A DNA stretch of 64,000 bases from Bradyrhizobium nitroreducens (GCF_002776695.1 NZ_LFJC01000003.1:5701467-5765466), one strand, 5' to 3'. Counted from the first letter of the stretch, positions 8,549-17,052 are shown. Notes: generated from the sequence alone by a model not told the origin. Translations and numbers: made by a program.

Positions 8549-10554
8549 CGGCTCACACCACCTTGGTTCTGTTCAAGGGTCACTACGACAGAGTTTCTCT
8601 CGACAAGGTCGCCTAATGCGCAGTCAACTGACATCACTTGGCCGTCGTATGGCGCGTTGATACTGAGCTCCATTTTCATGGACTCCTGGACGATGAGCGT
8701 GTCGTGTTCCTTCACGAAGTCCCCTACCGCGACGTTCACCTTGATGATCTTGCCGATCATGGGGGCGGAAAGCTTTCCACTGACCTGCTCACCGCCTCCT
8801 GCATCCGTCAGGAACGGCGCCGCGGAAAACGAGAACCGCCCAAGAGGGCATGAAATCCAAATCTGCTGATCCTGCGCCAAATACGATGTCGTGATGGTGC
8901 GATCCGGGAATGCGGCCACACAACGACCTCTAGCTACCTCACGGAACGCAAACGAATGCACCTGCTCGTCGACCGCGAGCATGGTGATTCCCCCGTCTTC
9001 GAGTCCGATACGAATGCCATAGCGTCGGCCGCTCGAGAGAAGGAAGAAGGAGGCTTGCTTCGCCGGATGATCATTGTCGTCGCGCAGTCGCCAAGCGGCG
9101 TGACCACTCCAAAGATCGCCTTCAATCCGGGGATAATTCAATTCCAGCCAGACTTTTGCTGCGATTGCCACGACCTCAGACGGAGGCTCCGCCTCGCTCA
9201 CCAAGAACTGAAGTTCGCGATCAATGAAGCGATTATCCACGCCGTTGCTTATGACGGTCGGATTACTCAGTAGCCGGGATAAGAATCCGAGATTCGTCTG
9301 AACTCCGGACACCAGCGTGGCATCGACCGCTGCCTTCAATTGTTGCAATGCATCGTCTCGCGTCGACGCCCTTACTATCACTTTTGCGATCATCGCATCG
9401 TAATAGGGAGTCACAGTAGAACCGGCGTCGACCCCGATATCGATGCGAACGGCAGCTTGGGGCAGAGCAATTGCGTCTATCCGACCAGTCGACGGGAGGA
9501 AACCAGCCTGCGGATCTTCAGCATAGATTCGTGCCTGGATCGAATGCCCGACCGCGCGTACATCGTGCTGCTGAACTGGTAGTTTTCCATTGGCCGCGAT
9601 GCTGAGCTGGACTTCGACCAGATCGAGCCCTGTTATTTCCTCCGTGACGGTGTGCTCGACCTGGAGCCGCGGGTTGCACTCGAGAAAGAAAAACTCGTCG
9701 TCCGAGACCAGAAACTCCATGGTCCCAAGGCTGCGATACGACACGCGTTGCGCCAGTCGGATCGCTGCCTCCAAGAGACGTTGGCGAAGAGCCGGATGGA
9801 GGGCCGATGAAGGCGCTTCCTCAACGACTTTCTGAAAACGGCGCTGTAGCGAACACTCACGCTCATACAAGTGGATTACCTGCCCCTCGCCGTCGCCCGC
9901 AACCTGGATCTCGATGTGGCGCGGCTTATCGACGAATTGCTCAATGAGCATGTCAGGCCGTCCAAACGACGAGTGGGCTTCGCGCATCGCCGACTCGATC
10001 GTCTCTCTCAGACCAACAAGGCTCGACACGACGCGAACACCTCGACCGCCTCCGCCCGCGGCAGCCTTCAGCAGCACCGGCAGCCTAGAATCGCGAACGG
10101 CTTTCTCGACGTCCGATGGGTTGCCGAAAATGCCGGTGCTCCCTCCGATGACCGGTATGCCCGCGGCTATCGCTTCACGCTTTGCATCCCACTTATCAGC
10201 AAACCGTCGCATGGTCTCGGCACGGGGCCCGATGAAAGTCAGTCCGGCCGCCTCGACTGCCGCCGCGAAGTCAGCATTCTCCGAGAGAAAGCCGATCCCT
10301 GGATGGACCGCTGTCGCAGCAACCCTCTTGGCCGCTGCGATGATCGCATCGATGTTAAGGTAGCTATCGGCAGCCTCGGCACCCCCGACTTCGATGGACT
10401 CTCCGATCTGGCGCACGTGCAGCGCCTCCCGGTCGACAACTGAATGTACCGTGGCCGACGGAATTCCCAGGCGCGTAGCCGTCCGGTGAATTCGACAGGC
10501 GATTTCGCCCCGATTTGCAATCAGTATCTTCTTCAGTGCCTGAACCATGGTCAT
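8545..10554 (-). CDS. acyl-CoA carboxylase alpha subunit (biotin carboxylase + BCCP)
   Basis: This 669-residue protein would carboxylate its own biotin with ATP and bicarbonate and hand CO2 to the beta subunit. It begins with the biotin-carboxylase N-domain KKILIANRGEIACR, then the ATP-grasp glycine loop KAAAGGGGRGVRVV, LIEQFVDKPRHIEIQV and FLECNPRLQVEHTVTE. The C-terminal biotinyl domain has ESMKMEL with the biotin lysine near residue 627; the usual alanine before MKM is serine. The ATG overlaps the beta-subunit stop by one base. The architecture equals methylcrotonyl- or geranyl-CoA carboxylase alpha subunits. Confidence 0.93.
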   Translation of the reverse strand: MTMVQALKKILIANRGEIACRIHRTATRLGIPSATVHSVVDREALHVRQIGESIEVGGAEAADSYLNIDAIIAAAKRVAATAVHPGIGFLSENADFAAAVEAAGLTFIGPRAETMRRFADKWDAKREAIAAGIPVIGGSTGIFGNPSDVEKAVRDSRLPVLLKAAAGGGGRGVRVVSSLVGLRETIESAMREAHSSFGRPDMLIEQFVDKPRHIEIQVAGDGEGQVIHLYERECSLQRRFQKVVEEAPSSALHPALRQRLLEAAIRLAQRVSYRSLGTMEFLVSDDEFFFLECNPRLQVEHTVTEEITGLDLVEVQLSIAANGKLPVQQHDVRAVGHSIQARIYAEDPQAGFLPSTGRIDAIALPQAAVRIDIGVDAGSTVTPYYDAMIAKVIVRASTRDDALQQLKAAVDATLVSGVQTNLGFLSRLLSNPTVISNGVDNRFIDRELQFLVSEAEPPSEVVAIAAKVWLELNYPRIEGDLWSGHAAWRLRDDNDHPAKQASFFLLSSGRRYGIRIGLEDGGITMLAVDEQVHSFAFREVARGRCVAAFPDRTITTSYLAQDQQIWISCPLGRFSFSAAPFLTDAGGGEQVSGKLSAPMIGKIIKVNVAVGDFVKEHDTLIVQESMKMELSINAPYDGQVMSVDCALGDLVERNSVVVTLEQNQGGVSR

Positions 10555-12161
10555 TACATCCGCAGCACGCCTTGCCGTGTTTCCTCAATGGGCACCCGAG
10601 CCGCAAGATCCAGCGCCAGCCCCAACACTTGCCGCGTCTCCGCCGGATCGATGATGTCGTCGATCCAGAGATTGGCCGCAAAGTTGTTCATTGACGCGAA
10701 AGCACTGAATTGCTCGCGGATCGGCTGCTTGAATCGCTCCTCTGCGTCATGCGACCATTCCATGCCGTCTCGCTGACGCTTGGCTCGCTGCACCATCGCA
10801 AGGGTGGTAGCCGCCTGCTCTGGCCCCATCAAGGCCGCGCGACCATTAGGCCAGCCGAAAGAAAAGCGCGGCTGAAATGGCCGACTACACATTCCCATAT
10901 AACCTGCGCCGTAGGACGACCCGATGATAAGGTTGTATTTCGGTACGTTCGCGGAAGACATTGCCGTTATCATCTTGGCGCCATCCTTGGAGATGCCGCG
11001 CTGCTCAGCCTCTCTACCGACCATGTAGCCTGTGACGTCCGCAGCAAACAGCAGCGGTATCTCTCGCTTGCAGCATAGATCAATGAAGTGGACAGCCTTG
11101 ATCGAGCTGTCGGACATCAACGGGCCTTGGTTGGCCAGTATTCCGATGGGAAAACCCTCGATATGCGCAAAGCCACAGAGCAACGTCTCCCCGAAATTCG
11201 GCTTGAATTCGTCGAATCTGCTGTCATCGACGATACGCGCAAGGATCTCGCGCGTATCGGATTGGACGCGCGTATCCGCGCTTATGAGTCCGTACAACTC
11301 TTCGGCGGGGTAGCGCGGGCAAACTGCGGCTTGTGGTGGGCGAATGTATTGCGATGTCTTCGGTAGATCACCGACCAGTTCGCGCAAGATGAGCAGGGCA
11401 TGCTTGTCATTGTGCGCCAGGTAGTCTGTGACGCCGCTGACTTTGCTATGCATCTCAGCCCCTCCCAATGCCTCGCGCTCGACGACCTCTCCGGTCGCAG
11501 CGAACACAATTTCGGGGCCACCCAGATGAACGTATCCCTGGTTGCGGACGATGATTGTCTGGTCAGAAAGCGCCGGCACGTAGGCGCCGCCTGCCGTACA
11601 GGCTCCATGAACAACAGCCAGCTGCGCAATCCCCTCGGCTGATTGGCGCACGATCTGATGAAAGACGCTTCCGTATTGACCTTCGTCGGGGAAAATCCCT
11701 GCTTGCTCGGGAAGGAACGCGCCACCGGAATCAACTAGCGTGAGGTTTGGGAGGCGGTGCTCCCATGCGATCTTCTGAGCTCGAACATGCTTTTTTGCGG
11801 TCAACCGATAGTAGGTGCCACCCTTTACCGTGGCTTCGTTCGCAATGATCATGCAAACGCGCCCACTTACCCTACCGATGCCAGTTACGATACCAGCACC
11901 AGGCGGCAACTGATCGTAGAGCCCGTCACCCGCAAGCGTGGCCAGTTCCAGAAATGGCGAACCCGGATCGAGCAAGCTGTTTACCCGATCCCTAGGCAAC
12001 AACTTTCCCGCAGCCTCATGCCTCTTTCGAGCCTTGTCGTCACCTCCATGGCGCGCCCGGCGTCGTCGCTCACGAAGATCTGCAAGGAGCAAGCGGTAGT
12101 TCTCCGCGTTTTTCTGGTAGGCAGCTGATCCGATGGTCGCCTTTGATCCGATAACCGCCAT
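10554..12161 (-). CDS. acyl-CoA carboxylase beta subunit (carboxyltransferase)
   Basis: A 535-residue carboxyltransferase with the two crotonase-like halves typical of methylcrotonyl-/geranyl-CoA carboxylase beta subunits. Visible are RHEAAGKLLPRDRVNSLLDP, the ATVKGGTYYRLTAKKHVRAQ block, LTLVDSGGAFLPEQ, VVHGACTAGGAYVPALSD, and in the second half GSSYGAGYMGMCSRPFQP. It opens the leftward operon carboxylase beta - alpha - lyase - hydratase - reductase. A probable operator lies 32 bases upstream of its start. Methylcrotonyl-CoA and geranyl-CoA as substrates cannot be separated without alignment of the substrate pocket. Confidence 0.93.
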   Translation of the reverse strand: MAVIGSKATIGSAAYQKNAENYRLLLADLRERRRRARHGGDDKARKRHEAAGKLLPRDRVNSLLDPGSPFLELATLAGDGLYDQLPPGAGIVTGIGRVSGRVCMIIANEATVKGGTYYRLTAKKHVRAQKIAWEHRLPNLTLVDSGGAFLPEQAGIFPDEGQYGSVFHQIVRQSAEGIAQLAVVHGACTAGGAYVPALSDQTIIVRNQGYVHLGGPEIVFAATGEVVEREALGGAEMHSKVSGVTDYLAHNDKHALLILRELVGDLPKTSQYIRPPQAAVCPRYPAEELYGLISADTRVQSDTREILARIVDDSRFDEFKPNFGETLLCGFAHIEGFPIGILANQGPLMSDSSIKAVHFIDLCCKREIPLLFAADVTGYMVGREAEQRGISKDGAKMITAMSSANVPKYNLIIGSSYGAGYMGMCSRPFQPRFSFGWPNGRAALMGPEQAATTLAMVQRAKRQRDGMEWSHDAEERFKQPIREQFSAFASMNNFAANLWIDDIIDPAETRQVLGLALDLAARVPIEETRQGVLRM

Positions 12162-12192
12162 GTTCCCAACCCAAATCCATCTCGCCAGTTAC

Positions 12193-12210
12193 CTACCGTA
12201 TATTAGTTAG
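12193..12210 (-). promoter_or_regulatory. probable operator upstream of the carboxylase operon
   Basis: Read on the minus strand this is CTAACTAATATACGGTAG, 16/18 identical to the site at 3456-3473. It sits 32 bases before the carboxylase beta start, where a repressor would block the promoter. The TetR gene downstream at 12420-13136 is the likely binder; this is inference from repetition and position. Confidence 0.6.
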
Positions 12211-12419
12211 TCTGCCACGACGTCAAGTCTGCGCAGCTTGGATTGCGCCCCACCTAGGCTCACCCACGACGGGTAGGATCGACGATCTCTTGTGGTTCGC
12301 TGGGGAGAGAGGCCCTTGCAGCTGGCAAATCCGGACGGCGCAAGCGTCCCCGCTAGAGGCACGTCACACCAATGCCGTCCTAAAATCAGAGGACCTCAGT
12401 TCACCCGAGGCAATGCGCG

Positions 12420-13136
12420 TTATCGACGAGTGACGCGCTTCTGGCCGCCATCGGAAGGCCTCTGCTCTTTGGGGCCGATTCCGTCAAATATCATACTACA
12501 GATCATATCGGCGATCGCGTCGATAGATTTCTTACGAGGATTGAACCATTCAGTCGACCAGTTCATTGCGCCAACGAGAAATAGGCGGACGAGGGACAGA
12601 TCGACGTTTGGCGCGACTTCACCCGCCTTTTGCGCATCTTGAAGCAACTGACGCCAATAGTCGCCATACTGACGCCGAATCGAAAGATTTTTCTCTCGCA
12701 GATTCTCCGGCACGAGCGGAAAGTTCCGAATGTTGGCCGAGGTGTAGTCGCCATGCTCAAGTAGGCTCGACAGGTGGGCTGCGATCGCCACTCTAACTCG
12801 CTCACGGTAGCTTGCTGAAGGCTCCAGCGCGTCGAGCGCGCGGCGCACGTCCTCGTACACGATCTCGATGCCCTTGTGCAGGACCTCTTCGATCAGCGCA
12901 TCCTTCGAGGGGAAGTGGTAATATAGGCTGGCCGTTTGTAAACCGACTTCGTCTGCGAGATCTTGGAGACTTGTCTCGGCCAAGCCCTTCTTATTGAGCC
13001 ACAAAGCTGCAGCATCGAGGATTCGGCGACGAGTTTGTTCTGATCGCCTGATCTTTCCGACCCTCTTGTCCTGCTTGCTTGTGGTCGTGCCGCCTTCCTT
13101 ACTTCTCACCGAGCCACCTTGCGCAAGATCTGCCAC
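12420..13136 (-). CDS. TetR/AcrR family transcriptional regulator
   Basis: A 238-residue repressor-type regulator. After a basic, low-complexity N-terminal extension of about 30 residues comes the TetR DNA-binding domain, RRRILDAAALWLNKKGLAET followed by the helix-turn-helix at about residues 55-78, ending in LYYHFPSKDALIEE. The C-terminal ligand-binding part is helical. It lies between the carboxylase operon and a divergent crotonase gene. Copies of a CTAAC...CGGTAG sequence before both catabolic units and a shortened form before this gene suggest it controls the cluster and itself, presumably relieved by an acyl-CoA. Confidence 0.92.
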   Translation of the reverse strand: MADLAQGGSVRSKEGGTTTSKQDKRVGKIRRSEQTRRRILDAAALWLNKKGLAETSLQDLADEVGLQTASLYYHFPSKDALIEEVLHKGIEIVYEDVRRALDALEPSASYRERVRVAIAAHLSSLLEHGDYTSANIRNFPLVPENLREKNLSIRRQYGDYWRQLLQDAQKAGEVAPNVDLSLVRLFLVGAMNWSTEWFNPRKKSIDAIADMICSMIFDGIGPKEQRPSDGGQKRVTRR

Positions 13137-13150
13137 CGCCTAACACCCCT

Positions 13151-13166
13151 CTAACATCACCGGTAG
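13151..13166. promoter_or_regulatory. shortened copy of the CTAAC/CGGTAG operator
   Basis: CTAACATCACCGGTAG has the same outer blocks as the two 18-bp sites, but with a 5-base rather than 7-base centre. It lies 14 bases upstream of the TetR start, where it could mediate autoregulation. The spacing difference makes this less certain. Confidence 0.35.
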
Positions 13167-13220
13167 ATTTTCGCCAATACGGCCCTTGCAAACACCTTAT
13201 GCGCAATCTATTAACCTATC

Positions 13221-13240
13221 AATCATTCAGTAGAATGATT
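13221..13240. promoter_or_regulatory. perfect 8-bp inverted repeat upstream of crotonase gene
   Basis: AATCATTC-AGTA-GAATGATT is a perfect inverted repeat 24 bases before the rightward crotonase start at 13265. Size and position fit an operator. It differs from the CTAAC/CGGTAG sites, so it may bind another regulator. Confidence 0.45.
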
Positions 13241-13264
13241 TGACACATGCAATGATGGCTTCCG

Positions 13265-14053
13265 ATGAAGGCTGATACCTCCGAAATTACTTGCGATCGG
13301 CGGGCGGGCGTAGCGCTGATAACCCTCAATCGTCCACAAGCCCGAAATCCACTCTCGCTCTCCTTCGCCGCAAGTCTGCTTGATCTGTTAGACGAACTCG
13401 AGCGCGATGATAGCGTCAGCGTGATCGTTTTGACCGGGGCAGGATCCGTGTTCTGCTCTGGAGCTCAATTAGGCGAAGTCGTAAGCATCGACGGGATCGA
13501 TTCAGAGATTCAACTTCGAAATATCCGTGGATTTAGCAAGGTTGTGCAGCGTCTTCGGGACCTGGACCTGCCAGTCGTCGCAGCGCTCAATGGTCCTGCA
13601 GTCGGAGGCGGTGCGGCGCTCGCGTTAGCTTGCGATATCGCAATTGGAAGCGACCAAGCGACTTACTTCTTTGCTTTCGGTCGCGTCGGTGCGGGTGCCA
13701 ACGATATGGGTTGCGCCTATTTTCTGCCGAAGCTGGTAGGCGCCGCGAGGGCACGTCACTGGCTTTTGACGGGCGCAACAGTCTCAGCTGACGAGGCTTA
13801 CAAGGCTGGCCTTCTTATCGAGGTCACCCCGCCAGACCGGCTGATAGATCGAGCCCTTGAAATTGCCCAGAGCGTGACAGCTGCGTCACCGCGTCGAGCT
13901 GCCGCAGTCACTAAACTCGCAATCAACCGGGGTGAGGATGCGGATCTGCAGACTTGCTTGAGTTATGAGGTTTATCTGCAGACATTCCTTTTCACCAGGG
14001 ACGAACATAAGGATCGCTTGAAGACGCTCTTGACGCGATTGGGGTCAGGGTAG
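13265..14053 (+). CDS. enoyl-CoA hydratase/isomerase family protein
   Basis: A 262-residue crotonase, transcribed divergently from the TetR gene. It has VALITLNRPQARNPLS, GAGSVFCSGAQLGEVV as the first oxyanion-hole block and ALNGPAVGGGAALALACD as the second. The catalytic-loop region reads VGAGANDMGCAYFLPKLVG, with aspartate rather than glutamate at the usual catalytic place, as in PaaG-type isomerases. That points to isomerisation rather than simple hydration, though this is inferred. It is followed by a canonical Rho-independent terminator at 14157, the last feature of the metabolic cluster before the island. Confidence 0.88.
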   Translation: MKADTSEITCDRRAGVALITLNRPQARNPLSLSFAASLLDLLDELERDDSVSVIVLTGAGSVFCSGAQLGEVVSIDGIDSEIQLRNIRGFSKVVQRLRDLDLPVVAALNGPAVGGGAALALACDIAIGSDQATYFFAFGRVGAGANDMGCAYFLPKLVGAARARHWLLTGATVSADEAYKAGLLIEVTPPDRLIDRALEIAQSVTAASPRRAAAVTKLAINRGEDADLQTCLSYEVYLQTFLFTRDEHKDRLKTLLTRLGSG

Positions 14054-14156
14054 CGCCTTCCTCGACGCTTTCGATACCGCACGCCATCTGCGGGCGAACG
14101 AGTATCTGCTCCAAGCGAAAGATGGAAGTCGCGTCAGCGGCGTTTCCTCCTGACTT

Positions 14157-14184
14157 GCCGGGATCTGATGGATCCCGGCTTTTT
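14157..14184 (+). terminator. Rho-independent terminator
   Basis: A perfect 9-bp stem GCCGGGATC / GATCCCGGC with loop TGATG is followed directly by TTTTTCTTT. It terminates the crotonase transcript and probably marks the end of the pre-island sequence. Confidence 0.85.
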
Positions 14185-14297
14185 CTTTGGTGATCCAAAA
14201 GTTCTTCTGGCTCCCCGGTGCCCCCCGGTTGAGCAAACTAGCAGGCGCTGCCCAGCGCTGCTCCTGACTCGGATCGATTTCAGCAGTTGAACTTTCG

Positions 14298-14329
14298 ACC
14301 GATAAGGTTTCGCTGTTTTCCTTATCAGT
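14298..14329. other. 32-bp recombinase-type site (inverted arms, 14-nt core), left copy
   Basis: ACCGATAAG (14298-14306), a 14-base centre and CTTATCAGT (14321-14329) form a near-perfect inverted repeat. The same layout, with 9-bp arms and a 14-base centre, recurs at 44457-44488 beside a tyrosine recombinase gene; the centres differ. This is the shape of a tyrosine-recombinase core site. The right arm is also the start of the first 38-bp tandem repeat. Confidence 0.6.
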
Positions 14330-14472
14330 CCGCGAACTGACTCCGTTTTGTTAGAAACCTTATCAGTCGAAGAACTGACTCCGTGTGCGACCAAAGCTAA
14401 TCAGTTAGCGGACTGACCCCATTTATCGGTTCTCTGGATTAGTCCTCCATCTGACTCCATTTGCGACCGAAC
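14321..14472. repeat. four 38-bp tandem repeats, each with TCAGT-N6-ACTGA
   Basis: Units start at 14321, 14359, 14397 and 14435, an exact 38-base period. Each unit begins CTTATCAGT or a variant and contains an inverted pair TCAGT-N6-ACTGA (slightly decayed in unit four), then a conserved CTGACTCC. The six-base centres vary while the arms are kept, which is what repeated protein-binding sites look like. There are no spacers between units. Possible roles are recombinase accessory sites or iterons at the island edge. No gene is seen in 14185-14804. Confidence 0.7.
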
Positions 14473-14849
14473 CTTTTCGTCATCGATGATTCCGGGTCAC
14501 CGCCTTTGTCCTCTCGCTGGTCCGGCGTTGAAATGAATATTTCTTGGCCGCATTGCTCACCAGCACCGACGTGAAGACGCTGCCGAGCGAAGGTCCGCGA
14601 TTCAAGCTGGCGGAGGCGTCAGCCGGTCGTCAGCGGCCGCGCCGTCGACGGCCGCGATCGCACCTCTCGTCATCGTCGGCATCTTCCTTGAACGACGCAT
14701 GCTTAACGGCTCACGATGGGTACGGGGAAGTAGCGGCGAGCAATATAGTGAGATCAACTACGGCCGATCGATGCGGTGCACCTTTCCCGCGCAAAGAGAG
14801 GTAAGCCGAACAAAAGGTTGCCGCCGCAAAAGAGGAAGCCCGGCTCAAG

Positions 14850-15626
14850 TTGCTGTCAGGACCCATACCTTTTACTGTCGTGGCTCCTGGCGGTCTTATT
14901 CTTGGTACGGAGGTAAAAACCGGCGACCTCTTCAAGGTGGAGCTGAAGCACCTGCAGCACACGCTGATTTGTGGCGTCTCGGGTGCAGGCAAATCGATTC
15001 TGCTTCATCTGCTATGCGCACAAATGCTGGCGCTGCCGGACTTCGAAGAGGTGATCCTGGCAGACCTCAAGGACGGCGTGGAGTTCGACCGCTACCGGGA
15101 GAACGGCAAGGCCACGGTGGTGTGGGAGTTCGACGACGTGGTGACGGTCGTTGACCGGCTCGCCGAGCTCGCCCGCGAGCGCTCCGCGGTCATGCGGGCA
15201 AACCGCTGGCAGCTGTGGCGGGGTGGTCGCGTCGCGCTGATAGTCGACGAATTCACTGAACTGCAAACCGCGATCGACGCGGCGACCGAACGGGAGGATA
15301 AGTCCAAGGCGAAGCGGCTGATGACCAACCTGCTGAGTCTTGCCCGGCGCGCGCGCGCCTACGGCATCATCATCGTAATAGCGGTTCAGAAAGCTACGGA
15401 CGACGCGATACCAAGCGCCCTGCGGAATCTCCTCGGGTGCAGGCTGGTGCTGCGTTGCGGCAGCAGCCTGATGGCGCGGTCCATGCTGGACATCGGGGAC
15501 GATTACGAGCGGCTGAGTGAACGGCCGACCGAGCTGCCTGATGGCCGGTTCTACTATTACGACACCAGGACCGGCGCTCTGCGTCGTGTGCAGGCACACA
15601 TCGTGCCTGGGGTAGAGTTGCTTTGA
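14850..15626 (+). CDS. FtsK/SpoIIIE-type ATPase, probably N-terminally truncated
   Basis: A DNA-translocase-type ATPase. The Walker A motif GVSGAGKS, the block VILADLKDGVEFDRYRE, and Walker B VALIVDEFTEL followed by IIIVIAVQKATDDAIPSALR match the FtsK/SpoIIIE core, with about 258 residues. The only in-frame start is TTG at 14850, and the open frame continues upstream through a helical AAAKEEARLK segment to a stop at 14802. I therefore think the N-terminal part of a larger protein has been lost. It could have moved DNA during conjugative transfer of the island. It directly follows the 38-bp repeat array. Confidence 0.7.
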   Translation: MLSGPIPFTVVAPGGLILGTEVKTGDLFKVELKHLQHTLICGVSGAGKSILLHLLCAQMLALPDFEEVILADLKDGVEFDRYRENGKATVVWEFDDVVTVVDRLAELARERSAVMRANRWQLWRGGRVALIVDEFTELQTAIDAATEREDKSKAKRLMTNLLSLARRARAYGIIIVIAVQKATDDAIPSALRNLLGCRLVLRCGSSLMARSMLDIGDDYERLSERPTELPDGRFYYYDTRTGALRRVQAHIVPGVELL

Positions 15627-15823
15627 CCAAAGGGAGAGCAGGACACGCCAGCGGATGCGAGCACGGGCCGCGCCAGCGGCCCGCGCGCAGCAGCCGCTCT
15701 CTTTTCCTAAGATACCTATGTAACATCACAGGCCGTTTGCCCGTGGGCAAGAGCTGCGATGCAAAGACCGGCACCCTTCGTGCTGGGTAAGCAGCAGGGT
15801 AGTCGGGCAATCGGATCTGCATG

Positions 15824-16183
15824 TCAAAGCGCGAACGTGACAAAGCAGGCGAGCAGTATCAGGGCGCCGAAGGCACAACAGGCGAGCCCGTTGAGCTGGC
15901 GGCGGCGCTTAGGGGAGAACTCGGCCAGCAAGGGCTGTAGTTCTTGTTGCAGGCCCTTCTGCCACGGCTGTCGCACGGGCTTGGCCCGGGTAACGGTTAT
16001 GCCTGCGTCAATGCCGTCCCAGGCGCCATTACTGTCGAGGACGTGGTTGATGTACTTGGCGATGACGTCACTGTCGCGGAACGGCACAACGGTATCGTCG
16101 CGCCGGAGAGAGCCGCGCATGCGTCGCAGTGATGCGCTATCGGTGTTGATGGTGATGGTGGAGAGCCATGCTGTCGAGGCCAT
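15824..16183 (-). CDS. hypothetical protein with C-terminal membrane segment
   Basis: 119 residues, with no family recognised. The N-terminal two thirds are soluble and charged, followed by a proline/lysine-rich linker and a hydrophobic C-terminal helix (LACCAFGALILLACFVTFAL). This suggests a tail-anchored inner-membrane protein. It lies leftward next to a DUF3768 gene at the left end of the island. Longer rightward frames over the same bases have poor composition and were rejected. Confidence 0.55.
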   Translation of the reverse strand: MASTAWLSTITINTDSASLRRMRGSLRRDDTVVPFRDSDVIAKYINHVLDSNGAWDGIDAGITVTRAKPVRQPWQKGLQQELQPLLAEFSPKRRRQLNGLACCAFGALILLACFVTFAL

Positions 16184-16394
16184 GGAATGTGCTTTCGTTG
16201 GTTTCTATTGTACCCAGGGGATTGTCGGGCGCTTGCGGAGGCCGCAGCGCGGCCGAACGCATGCGCCGACTGTTTTCCTTAGATACCCATCCCCCTCTTG
16301 TGCTATGGTGGCTTTGCCCCGTTGTCGAGCGGGGCTTTCTGTTGGTGACACGAGCGCAACGTCGCTTCGTCGCTCTTGGTCATGTCGGCGCCTC

Positions 16395-16733
16395 CTAGTA
16401 TTCGTCGGCCCGCATGATCGTCATCACGCGCTGGGTAACGGTCGAGTTGGCCGGATCAGGCGAGTAAGCTTTCTTGGACAGATCGTAATAGTCGATCTTC
16501 CAGAAATAGCGGACGGCATTCTGGTCGATGGCGCCGAAATCGTGCTCGCCGTGCGGGTCGTTATCGGGCGTGAAGCTGTCAAACGTACGCACCGCTTCGA
16601 GCAGCTCGGCCAGACGATCCGGTTCGAGGCAGGTTACGCCCTGGGTAAGCAGGACGGTGCCGCCAAACACGAGGTTGCGCCTGAAGCCATCGTTGAGGCT
16701 GCGGATTGTTGCGGTGTTGGTGTCGTTGAGCAT
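16395..16733 (-). CDS. DUF3768 family protein
   Basis: A 112-residue protein with the DUF3768 pattern, RSLNDGFRRN at the N-terminus, then DPHGEHDFGAI, the aromatic WKIDYYD block, and the C-terminal VTQRVMTIMRADEY. A second member lies at 47120-47452 in this window with the same blocks (DPHEEHDFGAF, FKIDYYD, MRADEY). The function of this family, frequent on alphaproteobacterial mobile elements, is unknown. The two copies stand near the two recombinase-type sites, which suggests related element ends. Confidence 0.85.
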   Translation of the reverse strand: MLNDTNTATIRSLNDGFRRNLVFGGTVLLTQGVTCLEPDRLAELLEAVRTFDSFTPDNDPHGEHDFGAIDQNAVRYFWKIDYYDLSKKAYSPDPANSTVTQRVMTIMRADEY

Positions 16734-17052
16734 TTGAGTTTCTCCCGTTGGTTATCGGCTGCGCCATCGCGGCCGGTCGGGAGAATCCGAGGGCAGCAGG
16801 CCTGAGCGACCAGTCAAGGAGGCTCCGCGTGCAAAGCCGCGTGGATGCCTTGACGGGTTGCGCTGCAGACCTATTCACCCGACCTTGCCGGCCGGGTGGT
16901 GCAGATCTTCAATGGGGAAGCTAAGCTCGAACCAATAGAGTGGATGTGTAGCAGTAGCGAGCGTTCCGCGGCCCTGACCCAACTTCTGGTGAGGATTCGG
17001 CTTTACGCACGGCAAATGCTGCCACAGACTGGCATCGGATGGGGGAAGACCT

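Noticed and set aside
14054..14300. Search for a tRNA-Lys 3' duplicate at the island's left edge
   Set aside because: No copy of the tRNA-Lys 3' end was found here or elsewhere in the window, so the distal attachment site could not be placed.
14321..14472. 38-bp repeats as a CRISPR array
   Set aside because: Units are back to back with no spacers and no cas gene is present.
16316..16335. GCCCCG/CGGGGC hairpin as a terminator
   Set aside because: It has a weak T-tract only on the plus strand, where no rightward gene ends.
15759..16805. 348-residue rightward frame
   Set aside because: Composition is arginine/serine-rich without motifs and it lies opposite two better leftward genes, one of them a clear DUF3768 member.
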